From: an uncultured Clostridium sp.
GTDB lineage: Bacteria; Bacillota; Clostridia; Peptostreptococcales; Peptostreptococcaceae
Reading direction: 5' to 3'
Assembly (NCBI GenBank): GCA_945871955.1
Contig: CAMBXR010000005.1
Span: forward strand, 21,102 to 85,101
DNA: 64,000 nucleotides
Positions 31,771-42,653 of the stretch are shown in pieces. Within the stretch, counting starts at the first letter, position 1, and every line of letters starts with the position of its first letter. Both the position numbers and the translations under genes were made by a program. Under the pieces are notes generated by a model. The model worked only from the letters and a program-made list of their open reading frames with translations, was not told the DNA's origin and did not search any database.

Positions 31771-32763
31771 TTATATATATTTAATTATTTCCTCAGTAAA
31801 CTCCTCTGTTGTGGCATTTCCACCTAAGTCTACAGTTAGTTTTTCTCCTTTTAAAAATACTTTTTCCAGTGCATTTTCTATCTTTTTAGCAGCATCGTAT
31901 TCTTTCAAGTGTTTTAACATCATTATGGCAGATTGTATCAAAGCTGTAGGATTGGCTATATTTTGACCTGCAATTTGTGGAGCTGAACCATGTACTGCCT
32001 CAAATACTGCATAATCTCTTCCTATATTGGCCCCAGGAATAATTCCCAGTCCCCCAACCAGACCGGAGCATAAATCTGATAATATATCTCCATATAAATT
32101 AGGCATTACCATCACATCATAGTTTTCAGGATTTAAAACAAGATTCATGGCAGCGGCATCCACAATTAAATCATCAAATTTTATATCGTATTTTTGTCCC
32201 ACCTCTCTAAAAGTATTTAAAAATAATCCATCACTAAGCTTCATTATATTTGCTTTATGAACTCCTGTAACCTTTTGTCTATTATTATCTTTAGCATATT
32301 TAAATGCAAATTCACAAATTCTCTCACATGCTGGTTTTGTTATTAATTTTATACTTTCTGCACCATAATCTCCTATTTTATGCTCTATTCCTGCGTATAA
32401 ATCCTCTGTATTTTCTCTTACTATTATTAAATCCACATCTTCATATCTTGATTTTATTCCTTTAAAGCTTTTTATAGGTCTTAGATTAACATATAAATCT
32501 AGATTTTGTCTTAATGTTACATTTACACTTTTAAATCCTTTTCCAATAGGTGTAGTTATGGGTCCTTTTATTGCTACTTTATTTTTTTTTATGGAATCTA
32601 TAACATAATCAGGTATGGGAGTATTGTATTTTTCTATAACTTCTGTACCTGCTTTTACTTCTTCCCACTTAATATTAACTCCCGTAGCCTCTACTACTTT
32701 TACCATGGCTTTTGTAACTTCTGGTCCTATTCCATCACCTGGTATTAATGTTACAATATGCAT
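31771..32763 (-). CDS. Isocitrate/isopropylmalate dehydrogenase family protein (probable NAD-dependent isocitrate dehydrogenase)
   Basis: TLIPGDGIGPEVTKAMV, VRENTEDLYAGIEH, MPNLYGDILSDLCSGLVGGLG. Confidence 0.9.
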   Translation of the reverse strand: MHIVTLIPGDGIGPEVTKAMVKVVEATGVNIKWEEVKAGTEVIEKYNTPIPDYVIDSIKKNKVAIKGPITTPIGKGFKSVNVTLRQNLDLYVNLRPIKSFKGIKSRYEDVDLIIVRENTEDLYAGIEHKIGDYGAESIKLITKPACERICEFAFKYAKDNNRQKVTGVHKANIMKLSDGLFLNTFREVGQKYDIKFDDLIVDAAAMNLVLNPENYDVMVMPNLYGDILSDLCSGLVGGLGIIPGANIGRDYAVFEAVHGSAPQIAGQNIANPTALIQSAIMMLKHLKEYDAAKKIENALEKVFLKGEKLTVDLGGNATTEEFTEEIIKYI

Positions 32764-32806
32764 TTTTTCATCTCCCCTATAAAGTTATCATCTTTATTTT
32801 TTCAAT

Positions 32807-34735
32807 TTATTTTTTCAATTTATTTTTAGTATAATTTAATTTTCCACCAGCTTTTATAACTTCAATTTCATATGGTGATAATTCTACTTTTACATAAAAA
32901 TCTTCGCCTTTAGTAGTATTAGTAATTTTTACTTTCCCCTTTTTTAAATCTTCATATAAATTGTTTATTTCAAAATCATCATTTAAATCTATATTATTAT
33001 AATCATTTTCATTATCAAATACCATTGGGATTATACCACTGTTAATTAAATTAGCTTTATGAATTCTTGCAAAACTTTTAGCTAACACAGCTTTTATTCC
33101 CAAATATAAAGGTGCCAATGCTGCATGCTCCCTTGAAGAGCCTTGACCATAATTTTCTCCTCCAACTATAAAGCCACCATTATTCTCTTTTGCTCTTTTA
33201 GGAAATTCTTCATCTACAGTATTAAAGCAATATTCAGATAAATAAGGTATATTACTTCTAAATGGAAGAAGTTTTGCGTTGGATGGCATTATATGATCCG
33301 TTGTTATGTTATCTTGTACTTTTAAAACTACTTTTCCACTTATATTATCTTCTAATAAAGTATTTAGTGGGAAAGGTTTTATATTTGGTCCTCTAACAAC
33401 TTCCACATCCTCAGTATCTTCTACTGGACTTATAATCATAGAGTCATCTATTATAAATTTATCTATTTTTTCATTATCAAATTTAATATTTATACTTCTT
33501 GGATCAGTTAACTCTCCTTTAAGAGCAGATACTGCTGCAACTTCTGGGCTAACTAGATATACTTGAGCAGATAAAGTACCACTTCTTCCATAAAAGTTTC
33601 TATTGAAAGTTCTAAGAGAAACTGCATTGGTTCCTGGTGATTGCCCCATTCCTATACATGGTCCACAAGAGTTTTCTAATATTCTAGCTCCTGCACTTAT
33701 TATATCTGCCAAAGCTCCATTTCTAGCAATCATCTCCATAACTTGTCTAGAACCTGGTGCTATGACTAAACTCACACCTTCAGGAACTTTTTTACCTTTT
33801 AAAATTTGTGCTACTTTCATCAAATCTTCATAAGATGAATTAGTACAACTACCTATGGCAACTTGGTCTACTTTTAAATTTTTTATATCTTTTACTTTTT
33901 TTATATTATCTGGAGAATGTGGCATAGCAACTAAAGGTTCCAGTTCATTTAAATCAATAAAAATCTCTTCATCATAAATAGCATCTTCGTCTGCATAAAG
34001 CTCTATAAAATCATCTTCTCTTCCTTGCGCTTTTAAAAACTCATAAGTTTTTTCATCGCTTGGAAATATGGATGTTGTGGCACCCAGCTCTGCGCCCATA
34101 TTAGTTATTGTAGCTCTTTGTGGTACAGATAAACTTTTAACACCTTCTCCACAGTATTCAAATACTTTTCCTACACCACCTTTTACAGAGCACTTTCTCA
34201 ACACTTCTAAAATTATATCCTTTGAAGATACCATATATGGAAGTTTGCCTTTTAAATTAACTTTTACAACTTTCGGTGCCTTAATACTATAAGCATTTCC
34301 TGCCATAGCAAGGGCCACATCTAGGCCTCCTGCACCAATGGCAATCATTCCCACACCACCTGCTGTAGGTGTATGACTATCAGATCCAAGTAGTGTATCT
34401 CCAGGTGTAGAGAATCTTTCTAGAAATACTTGGTGACATATACCATTTCCCGGTTTTGAAAAATATATTCCATGTTTTTTGGCCACAGTTTGAATATACT
34501 TATGATCATCTGCATTTTCAAATCCTTGTTGTAACATATTATGATCAACAAAGGCTACACTTCTTTTAGTTTTCACCTTATCTATATCCATGGCTTCAAG
34601 CTGTAAATATGCCATTGTTCCTGTGGAGTCCTGTGTTAAAGTTTGATCTATTTTTATTGATACAAAATTTCCTGGTTTTAAATCACCTTCTACCAAGTGT
34701 TTTTTTAATATCTTATATGTTAAGTTATCTCCCAC
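32807..34735 (-). CDS. Aconitate hydratase
   Basis: GSDSHTPTAGGVGMIAIGAGGLDVA, IGSCTNSSYEDL, SCGPCIGMGQSPG, GGENYGQGSSREHAAL. Confidence 0.93.
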   Translation of the reverse strand: MGDNLTYKILKKHLVEGDLKPGNFVSIKIDQTLTQDSTGTMAYLQLEAMDIDKVKTKRSVAFVDHNMLQQGFENADDHKYIQTVAKKHGIYFSKPGNGICHQVFLERFSTPGDTLLGSDSHTPTAGGVGMIAIGAGGLDVALAMAGNAYSIKAPKVVKVNLKGKLPYMVSSKDIILEVLRKCSVKGGVGKVFEYCGEGVKSLSVPQRATITNMGAELGATTSIFPSDEKTYEFLKAQGREDDFIELYADEDAIYDEEIFIDLNELEPLVAMPHSPDNIKKVKDIKNLKVDQVAIGSCTNSSYEDLMKVAQILKGKKVPEGVSLVIAPGSRQVMEMIARNGALADIISAGARILENSCGPCIGMGQSPGTNAVSLRTFNRNFYGRSGTLSAQVYLVSPEVAAVSALKGELTDPRSINIKFDNEKIDKFIIDDSMIISPVEDTEDVEVVRGPNIKPFPLNTLLEDNISGKVVLKVQDNITTDHIMPSNAKLLPFRSNIPYLSEYCFNTVDEEFPKRAKENNGGFIVGGENYGQGSSREHAALAPLYLGIKAVLAKSFARIHKANLINSGIIPMVFDNENDYNNIDLNDDFEINNLYEDLKKGKVKITNTTKGEDFYVKVELSPYEIEVIKAGGKLNYTKNKLKK

Positions 34736-34765
34736 CGTATTTCCTCCTATATTCCCTAATAAATT

Positions 34766-35923
34766 TTATATAACAACTCTATTATTTTTTAAATCTTTAT
34801 ATATTTCAACTAATTCCTTATCAAATAAATTTCTCTTCATTCTAACAGATGTTTGTCTAACAAGGTCTAACATATTTTCTGCTTCTTCATTTGTAAGTTC
34901 TATATCATATTCTCTAAATTTATTAACTATGGCTGCTTTACCAGAATGTTTTCCTATTACTATTTGTCTTTCCAAGCCTACTTCACTTGGATCAAAAGCT
35001 TCATAGTTTTTAGGATTTTTTATTGCTCCATCTGCATGTATTCCTGATTCATGTCTAAACATATTCGTTCCCACAATAGCTTTCCATGCAGGTAATTCCC
35101 TTCCTGATGCTTGAGATACATATTTTGATATTTCTCTAAATCTAGTTGTATCTATATCAGTTTCATATCCATAGACAAATTTTAGAGCCATTATTACTTC
35201 TTCTAAGGCTGCATTTCCAGCACGCTCTCCAAGACCATTAACTGTTACACCTATATGGTTTGCTCCTCCTACTATTCCTGCTATGGCATTTGCTGTAGCC
35301 ATGCCAAAGTCATTATGTGTATGCATTTCTATATCAAAATTTGTAGCTTTATAAATCTTTTCTATTGTTTGTCTTATGGTAAAAGGCTCCATAACTCCCA
35401 CTGTATCACAATATCTAAATCTATCAGCACCAGCTTCTTTAGCTAAATTTATAAATTCAATCAAAAAATCCGTATCTGCCCTTGATGCATCTTCACCATT
35501 AACCGATATATATAATCCATTTTTCTTGGCATATGTTACTGCATTGTACATATTCTCAAGAACCCATTGTCTAGATTTTTTCAATTTATGTTGTATATGA
35601 ATATCAGAAACAGATAGAGATATAGCAACAGCATCAACTCCACAATCTATGGATTGTTCAATATCCTCAATAACAGCTCTATTCCATGCCATAATACTAG
35701 ATTTTAAATCTCTTTTGCATATAGCCTTTATTGTAGCCTTTTCATCTCCTCCCATGGTAGGAATACCCACCTCTAACTGATCCACACCCATATCACTTAA
35801 TGTTTGTGCAATAGTTATTTTTTCATGGTTGGCAAAGGCAACTCCTGCTGTTTGTTCTCCATCTCTAAGTGTTGTATCTACTATTTTTATTTCCTTTTCT
35901 CTTATCTTATCTAGTACACACAT
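34766..35923 (-). CDS. Homocitrate synthase (NifV/AksA-like) or Re-citrate synthase
   Basis: IKIVDTTLRDGEQTAGVAF, MHTHNDFGMATANAIAG, GLGERAGNAALEEV, ESGIHADG. Confidence 0.85.
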   Translation of the reverse strand: MCVLDKIREKEIKIVDTTLRDGEQTAGVAFANHEKITIAQTLSDMGVDQLEVGIPTMGGDEKATIKAICKRDLKSSIMAWNRAVIEDIEQSIDCGVDAVAISLSVSDIHIQHKLKKSRQWVLENMYNAVTYAKKNGLYISVNGEDASRADTDFLIEFINLAKEAGADRFRYCDTVGVMEPFTIRQTIEKIYKATNFDIEMHTHNDFGMATANAIAGIVGGANHIGVTVNGLGERAGNAALEEVIMALKFVYGYETDIDTTRFREISKYVSQASGRELPAWKAIVGTNMFRHESGIHADGAIKNPKNYEAFDPSEVGLERQIVIGKHSGKAAIVNKFREYDIELTNEEAENMLDLVRQTSVRMKRNLFDKELVEIYKDLKNNRVVI

Positions 35924-36236
35924 ACTCTAACTCCCCCTTAAATAAGATTAATTTAAATTATACATTTTTGCATAACTAATTTTATTTTTTTCATTTTATC
36001 TAATTTGTATAAAATTTTATCCCTAATATAAAAAGCTGTATTAATCAACTATTATTCTTATTTTAGTTTAATTTAATTATAGTATCTTTTTTTATTTTTT
36101 GCATTATGAATCAGATATCTTGCATAATTCATTATAAATCAAAGTATTTTATTTATAATAATGGAATTCACTTTAATAATTATATTTTTTTATGTTTTTT
36201 CCAAATTTTATAAATTAAATTATTAATTACTTATAT

Positions 36237-36274
36237 AAAAAGAGTAGTAGAAATTTAAATCTACTACTCTTTTC
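36237..36274 (-). terminator. Terminator downstream of argF
   Basis: AAAAGAGTAGTAGA...TCTACTACTCTTTT. Confidence 0.8.
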
Positions 36275-36277
36275 AAT

Positions 36278-37304
36278 TTATTTTTGATGTCCTACACTCA
36301 TATCCACATCAACTAAAGTAGCCACCATAACAGCTTTTATAGTATGCATTCTATTTTCTGCTTCATCAAACACTTTAGAATATTTAGATCTAAATACTTC
36401 ATCTGTAACTTCCATTTCTTTAAGCCCAAACTTTTCATATATTTCTTTTGCTACTTTAGTATTTAAATCATGGAAAGAAGGTAAACAGTGAAAAAATATA
36501 ACATCTTCATTTTGGGTTTTCTCAATCATTTTCATATTAACTTGATAATCCTTAAGTAATTTAATTCTTTCTTCGTATTGGTCTTCTTCCCCCATAGAAA
36601 CCCACACATCTGTATAAATAACATCTGCACCTTTTACATCATCTATATTCTCTGTTAAAGTTATACTACCCTTAGATTTTTCTGCTACTTCTCTCATTTC
36701 TTCAAGTAGTTCTTTATTTGGCCATAACTCTTTTGGTGCTAATGAAACAAAATTTATACCAAGTTTTGCACAACCAATCATTAAAGAGTTACCCATATTA
36801 TTTCTTGCATCTCCTACATATACAAACTTTATTTTATCAAAAGATTTATCAACATACTCTGTTACAGTTAGTAAATCAGCTAATATTTGAGTTGGATGAT
36901 AAGCATCAGTTAAACCATTCCATACGGGAACTCCAGAATATTTTGCCAAAATTTCTACTGTTTCTTGTTTATATCCCCTAAATTCTATACCATCATAAAA
37001 TTTACCAAGTACTTTTGCTGTATCTTCAATTGATTCTTTTTTCCCCATATGAGAATCTCCTGGTCCTATGAAAGTTGTATGTGCTCCTTCATCTGTAGCT
37101 GCTACTTCAAAAGAGCATCTAGTTCTTGTAGAGTTTTTTTCAAATATTAATGCAATATTTTTACCTTCTAATAAATTTCCTACTATACCTATTTTCTTTT
37201 TTTGTTTTTAGGTAACTAGATAGAGCTAAAAGATATTTTATTTCTTCCTTTGTAAAATCCTTTAAGGTTAAAAAGCTTCTTCCTTTTAAACTTATTTTAT
37301 TCAT
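36278..37304 (-). pseudogene. argF: Ornithine carbamoyltransferase, apparently frameshifted near 37195-37205 (N-terminal frame 37304-37161, C-terminal frame up to 36278)
   Basis: N-terminal frame [36 protein letters not shown] then broken; other frame continues [64 protein letters not shown]. Confidence 0.8.
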
Positions 37305-37346
37305 ATTAATACCCCTTTCAAATATAATGGCCTTTATAATAAATAA

Positions 37347-37580
37347 AAAACGCCCCTTGGTATAAAACCAAGAGACGATATTTACCGTGTTACCACTCTA
37401 ATTGTTAAGATTTACTTAACCACTCAATACCTTAAGGCGGTTAAACCTACTATGCTACTCATTTCACATAATCTTCTCCAAAGTTCTTTTCAGTATAAAT
37501 TTAATTACTAGGCTTCCACCATTCCCAGCTCTCTATAAATTTTATTTATCCTACTCACTTCTTCATTGAATTTATCATAT
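37347..37580 (-). promoter_or_regulatory. T-box leader upstream of argF; candidate AGA (Arg) specifier
   Basis: AGAGTGGTAACACGG T-box sequence (minus strand, 37385-37399) followed by terminator CGTCTCTTGGTTTTATACCAAGGGGCGTTTTTT; stem I AGAGAGCTGGGAATGGTGGAAGCC. Confidence 0.9.
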
Positions 37581-37645
37581 TTATTATAATAATAGTATTA
37601 ATCTTATAATAATATGTCAACTACTTTTTATTTTAAATCTATAAA

Positions 37646-38521
37646 TTATTCATATATAGAATACTTTTCCCAAATTTTTTCTAAGTCATCAAAGTATTTT
37701 TTTATTTCTTCTTTTTCCTTCATACCTACAGATATGGCTAAAGCATTTGCCACAGTCATAGCAGGAACTAAAGAGTCTACAAAAGAAGCCATATTACTTT
37801 TTACTAGTAATGTATTATCAGATAAGCAAGCTACTGGTGCAAAATAACTATCTGTAATAGATATTATATGGGCACCTTTATTCTTAGCATAATCCACAAC
37901 TTGATATGACTTTTTAGAATATCTAGGGAAACTAAATACGATTACTACATCTTCTTCATTAATACGCACTATTTGTTCAAAAATATCTCCCATATCCATT
38001 CTTATAACATGTACATTATCTAATATTAAGTCTAAATAAAATCCTAAATACTGAGCAATTACATGAGAGCTTCTCATCCCTACAATGTATATTTTTTTCG
38101 CCTTTAATATTTCTTCTGATGCATTTTTAAATGCCTTTGGATCTATTTCATCTAAAGTTCCCCTAATATTATCAATGTCACTTTTTAGAACTTTGCTAAG
38201 TATTGTCGCATCATCAGAATAATCTTCATTTGACATTTCTACCCTTTGAACTGTAGTTAATTTATTTTTAATCAATTCTTGCAGCGCATCTTGTAACTTA
38301 GGATATCCTGAATATCCTAATGCATTGGCAAACCTAACCACAGTAGATTCACTAACTCCTACTGTTTCTCCAAGCTTACTTGCTGTCATAAACGCCACTT
38401 TATCATAATTTTTAATAATATACTGTGCTATAAGTTTTTGACCCTTACTCATTTTAGAGTAACGTGATTGTATAATTGAAATTAATTGTTTGCTATCATT
38501 TATATTATTTTTCAATTCCAT
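37646..38521 (-). CDS. MurR/RpiR family transcriptional regulator
   Basis: MSKGQKLIAQYIIKNYDKVAFMTASKLGETVGVSESTVVRFANALGYSGYPKLQ, SIS domain. Confidence 0.93.
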   Translation of the reverse strand: MELKNNINDSKQLISIIQSRYSKMSKGQKLIAQYIIKNYDKVAFMTASKLGETVGVSESTVVRFANALGYSGYPKLQDALQELIKNKLTTVQRVEMSNEDYSDDATILSKVLKSDIDNIRGTLDEIDPKAFKNASEEILKAKKIYIVGMRSSHVIAQYLGFYLDLILDNVHVIRMDMGDIFEQIVRINEEDVVIVFSFPRYSKKSYQVVDYAKNKGAHIISITDSYFAPVACLSDNTLLVKSNMASFVDSLVPAMTVANALAISVGMKEKEEIKKYFDDLEKIWEKYSIYE

Positions 38522-38648
38522 AATATGCTCCTTTTTCTTCTGTGAAAAATATGAAATATGTATAAATTAAACATTTATAACTTGATTATATCATTGTTTA
38601 TATAAAGTTATAAACATTATTTCATATTTTGGATAGGCATTGTATTTT

Positions 38649-39224
38649 TTAACCTTTTTTCTCAATTAAAATAAGCTGAGGTGGATTATTAATTTGATTT
38701 GTAAATTGCATATGTAGCACATTAAATTCCTTTTGATCTAAGTTGTTTAAGTATTCACATATATAATCCTTCTCTTCCATTCCACCTTCATGACCAATAT
38801 ATGCTGCTATACTTATTACTCCATTTGGTTTTAGCAAATTTAAACTTTTTTTTATTGCTTGTAGTGTAGTATCTGGTTTAGTTATAACTACATGTTTTGC
38901 TCTAGGTAAATATCCTAAATTAAAAACTACACAAGCTACTTCTTCATCTACATATTTATCTAAGTTTTCATGACCATCAAGAATTAATTCTACTCTATCT
39001 GTCATATTATCTCTTTCTACTTTTTTTCTTGTAGATTTGATAGCTTCTTCTTGTACGTCAAAGGCATATACTTTTCCACCTTCTCCTACTAAATTACCTA
39101 AGTATACAGTATCATAACCATTTCCCATAGTAGCGTCAATTACCACATCACCCTTATTAACAACTTTTTCTAAGAATATTTTATTTACTTCAGTTATTTT
39201 ATTTATATATTTTGCTCTTAACAT
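38649..39224 (-). CDS. Class I SAM methyltransferase, YtqB/TrmM-like
   Basis: VIDATMGNGYDTVYLGNLVGEGGKVYAFDVQEEAI, VVFNLGYLPRAKHVVITKPDTT. Confidence 0.85.
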   Translation of the reverse strand: MLRAKYINKITEVNKIFLEKVVNKGDVVIDATMGNGYDTVYLGNLVGEGGKVYAFDVQEEAIKSTRKKVERDNMTDRVELILDGHENLDKYVDEEVACVVFNLGYLPRAKHVVITKPDTTLQAIKKSLNLLKPNGVISIAAYIGHEGGMEEKDYICEYLNNLDQKEFNVLHMQFTNQINNPPQLILIEKKG

Positions 39225-39233
39225 AATTCACCT

Positions 39234-39947
39234 CTAAATACTTTTTAAGTAATTTACTTCTTCATCTGTAAGGTATCTGTACTCCCCAATTTTGCAGTCA
39301 TTTAACGTAATTTTACCCATGGCAACTCTTTTTAACCTAAGTACTGGATGATTTATGGCTTTACACATTTTTCTTACTTGTCTGTTTTTACCTTCATATA
39401 TTTTTATTTCTAATTTAGAGATATCCTTATTTTTATCGTAGTATAAAACTTTAAGTTTTGCAGGAGCTGTTTTATAGTCTTCTATATATAAACCTGATTT
39501 AAAGTTTTTGATTTCTTCTTCAGTTAATTTACCTTTTACCATAGCAATATAAGTTTTATCAATTTCATGTTTTGGATGTGTTAACTTATATGTTAAATCT
39601 CCATCATTAGTAAGAAGTAGTAATCCACTTGTTTCATAATCTAGTCTTCCCACTGGAAATACTCTTTCATCTATATCACTTAGTAAATCTATTACACTTT
39701 TTCTATCAAATTGATCTTTAACTGTAGTTATATATCCTTCTGGTTTATTTAATAATAGGTATACATTTCTTTCATCTAAAGAAATTTTAACTCCATCAAC
39801 TTCCACTATATCCTTTTTCTCATCAACTTGGAAAGATAATTCTTCTATTATTTTTCCATTTACTTTTACTTTTTTATTTAAAATAAGTTCTTCAGCTTTT
39901 CTTCTAGATGCAACTCCACAAGAAGCTATATATTTATTAATTCTCAT
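39234..39947 (-). CDS. Pseudouridine synthase (RsuA/RluB family), start trimmed to MRINKYIASCG
   Basis: S4 domain MRINKYIASCGVASRRKAEELI; VGRLDYETSGLLLLTNDG. Confidence 0.92.
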   Translation of the reverse strand: MRINKYIASCGVASRRKAEELILNKKVKVNGKIIEELSFQVDEKKDIVEVDGVKISLDERNVYLLLNKPEGYITTVKDQFDRKSVIDLLSDIDERVFPVGRLDYETSGLLLLTNDGDLTYKLTHPKHEIDKTYIAMVKGKLTEEEIKNFKSGLYIEDYKTAPAKLKVLYYDKNKDISKLEIKIYEGKNRQVRKMCKAINHPVLRLKRVAMGKITLNDCKIGEYRYLTDEEVNYLKSI

Positions 39948-40058
39948 AGTTACTCCTTTATTTCTATTAATTTTTTGTCCATAGTAAATACTAATATATG
40001 TGACAAATTTGTACAAGATATATTTTATTTATTATTTATATTTCCTTTAAAATAAAAA

Positions 40059-40083
40059 AATAAACTGCTAAAAGCAGTTTATT
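40059..40083 (-). terminator. Terminator downstream of lysA
   Basis: AATAAACTGCT-aaa-AGCAGTTTATT. Confidence 0.7.
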
Positions 40084-40105
40084 CACTGTAAAATAAATTT
40101 ATATT

Positions 40106-41401
40106 TTATAATTCTAATGAAAGTAAATCTTCATAACTTTGTCTTTTACAAACTAATTTATCTTCACCATTTTTCACAAATACAACAGGATTTTTAGGTA
40201 TTTTATTATAATTAGAGGCCATAGAGTGCCCATATGCTCCTGTAGAAGTAGTAATTAATATATCTCCACTTTCAATATCGAATATATTTGTATTTGATAT
40301 TAATATATCTCCACTTTCACAACATTTTCCCGCAATAGTTACTTTATGTGAAGTATCATTGTCATCCATTTTGTTTACGATAGCACATTCATAGCCTGCT
40401 TGATAAAGAGAAGGTCTTATATTGTCTGTCATACCTCCATCAACACTTACGTATGTTCTTACATCTTTAATTTCTTTTATTGAACCGATTGAGTATAAAG
40501 TACTTCCCGCATTTGCAACTAATGACCTTCCTGGCTCTAGTATTAAAGTTGGCATATTAATATTTAATTCTTTACATTTTTCATTGCATTTATTTATAAT
40601 TTCTATACAAAATTCTTTGATACTTTTTGGATTATCACTTTCAGTATAATAAACGCCTATGCCACCACCAAAATCTATCTCATTAATTTCAATATCGTAT
40701 TTATCTTTTAAGTCCTTAACTAAATTAAACATTACATCTACTTCTTCTTTATAAGGTTCTACTTCAAAAATTTGTGAACCTATATGAGCATGTATCCCTA
40801 TTAGTCTTATATTTTTATAATCTTTTAATTTTTCTACTGCCATATAAAAGTCACCATTTATTAGGGCGAATCCAAATTTAGAGTCTATTTGACCTGTTTT
40901 AATATATTTATGTGTATGAGCATCAATACCAGGAGTTATCCTAAAGTATATATCTTGTATTTTATTTTTCTCTTCACATAATTTTTCTAATATATCTAAT
41001 TCATAAAAATTATCAACTACAAAGATTCCTACACCTAAATCAACACCCATTTTTATTTCTTCAAATGTTTTATTATTTCCATGAAATAAAATTCTATCCA
41101 TAGGAAAATTAGCTTTATGTGCAGTATATAATTCTCCCCCAGATACTACATCAAGATATAACCCCTCTTCATTTATTAAATTACACATATATTTTGTCAA
41201 AAATGCCTTACCTGCATATGCAATTTTATTATTATTTTCCTCAACTTTAAAATATTTTTTATATTCTCTACAGTTTTGTCTAATTAACTCTTCATCAAAT
41301 ACATAAAGAGGTGTTTTGTATTTTTGGGCTAAATCAATTGTGTTAACTCCTCCTATGTATAATGTATTATCTATAATCCCCATTGTCCCATGAAGTTTCA
41401 T
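40106..41401 (-). CDS. lysA: Diaminopimelate decarboxylase
   Basis: TPLYVFDEELIRQNCREYKKYF, AYAGKAFLTKYM, HAHIGSQIFE, EPGRSLVANAG, CESGDIL. Confidence 0.95.
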   Translation of the reverse strand: MKLHGTMGIIDNTLYIGGVNTIDLAQKYKTPLYVFDEELIRQNCREYKKYFKVEENNNKIAYAGKAFLTKYMCNLINEEGLYLDVVSGGELYTAHKANFPMDRILFHGNNKTFEEIKMGVDLGVGIFVVDNFYELDILEKLCEEKNKIQDIYFRITPGIDAHTHKYIKTGQIDSKFGFALINGDFYMAVEKLKDYKNIRLIGIHAHIGSQIFEVEPYKEEVDVMFNLVKDLKDKYDIEINEIDFGGGIGVYYTESDNPKSIKEFCIEIINKCNEKCKELNINMPTLILEPGRSLVANAGSTLYSIGSIKEIKDVRTYVSVDGGMTDNIRPSLYQAGYECAIVNKMDDNDTSHKVTIAGKCCESGDILISNTNIFDIESGDILITTSTGAYGHSMASNYNKIPKNPVVFVKNGEDKLVCKRQSYEDLLSLEL

Positions 41402-41430
41402 AATATCCTCCTTTTTTATGATTTTAAATT

Positions 41431-42627
41431 TTATATGTTGAATACTTTAGCTATTTCTCTTATGGCAACTTCCTTATCAGATGAACTAATTGCACATGTT
41501 ATTCTAATTTCTGATGTAGTAATTAATTTTACAACTATATTATTATCACTAAAAATTTTAAATACTTTTGATGCAACACCACTTGTATTTTTCATACCAA
41601 GCCCTACTAATGAAAACTTCGTAATATCCTCATCCACAATTATATTTTCATTAGACACAAAGTTTTGCACAATATTTTTACATTCCAATAAGTCATCCTT
41701 TGGTATGGTAAAAGATACATTTACTTTTCCATTTATAGGAGCAGTCTGACTAATCATATCTATACTCACTCCATCTATTGCCACTTTTTCAAATAATTTA
41801 GATACATCTTCTAATTTCATATCAACTATTGTTATTGCTGCATCCTCATCACAAGTTGCAAGGCCTGTTATAACTTTATCTTCTAATTTCACTTCTTTAC
41901 TCCCCCTTATATATGTTCCCTCTATATCGCTACAAGATAATCCTACATATAACTCAATATTATATTTTTGTGCTAGCTCTACACTTCTAGAGTGCATTAC
42001 TTGAGCACCTAAACTTGATAACTCTAACATTTCTTCATATTCTATTTCTTTTATTTTTTTAGCTTCACTATATTTTCTTGGATCTGTAAAATATATACCA
42101 TCTACATCTGTATAAATTTCACATTTTCCATCTAATTTTACGGCTAAGGCAACTGCTGACGTATCAGAACCACCTCTTCCTAAAGTAGTTATATCACCCT
42201 CGTCATTTAAACCTTGAAAACCTGTAACTATTACAATTTTATCATTATCTAGACTTTCTTTAATTTTGCTTACATCAATATCATCAATAGAAGACTTACC
42301 ATGTAGTCCACTTGTTTTTATATTTAACTGATATGCATTATAGCTTACAGCTTCACATCCTAGAGAATTTAAACTCATTGATAATAAAGATGCAGATATC
42401 ATCTCACCAGTAGACATAAGAACATCTAATTCTCTTTTATCTGGAGATTTACTTATATCTTTTGCTAAACTTATAAAGTCATCTGTTGTATCTCCCATAG
42501 CAGAAACAACTACAACAATTTTAGGATCTTTCTTTTTTCTTTCTATTAAATTATTTGCTATTAATTTAATTTTTTCTGTACTAGATACAGAACTTCCTCC
42601 ATATTTTTGTACAACTACTTTTCCCAC
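41431..42627 (-). CDS. lysC: Aspartate kinase
   Basis: VVQKYGGSSVSSTEKIK, LGRGGSDTSAVALA, ACT domains. Confidence 0.95.
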   Translation of the reverse strand: MGKVVVQKYGGSSVSSTEKIKLIANNLIERKKKDPKIVVVVSAMGDTTDDFISLAKDISKSPDKRELDVLMSTGEMISASLLSMSLNSLGCEAVSYNAYQLNIKTSGLHGKSSIDDIDVSKIKESLDNDKIVIVTGFQGLNDEGDITTLGRGGSDTSAVALAVKLDGKCEIYTDVDGIYFTDPRKYSEAKKIKEIEYEEMLELSSLGAQVMHSRSVELAQKYNIELYVGLSCSDIEGTYIRGSKEVKLEDKVITGLATCDEDAAITIVDMKLEDVSKLFEKVAIDGVSIDMISQTAPINGKVNVSFTIPKDDLLECKNIVQNFVSNENIIVDEDITKFSLVGLGMKNTSGVASKVFKIFSDNNIVVKLITTSEIRITCAISSSDKEVAIREIAKVFNI

Positions 42628-42653
42628 TATACCACCCCTTAAATTATAAAAAT

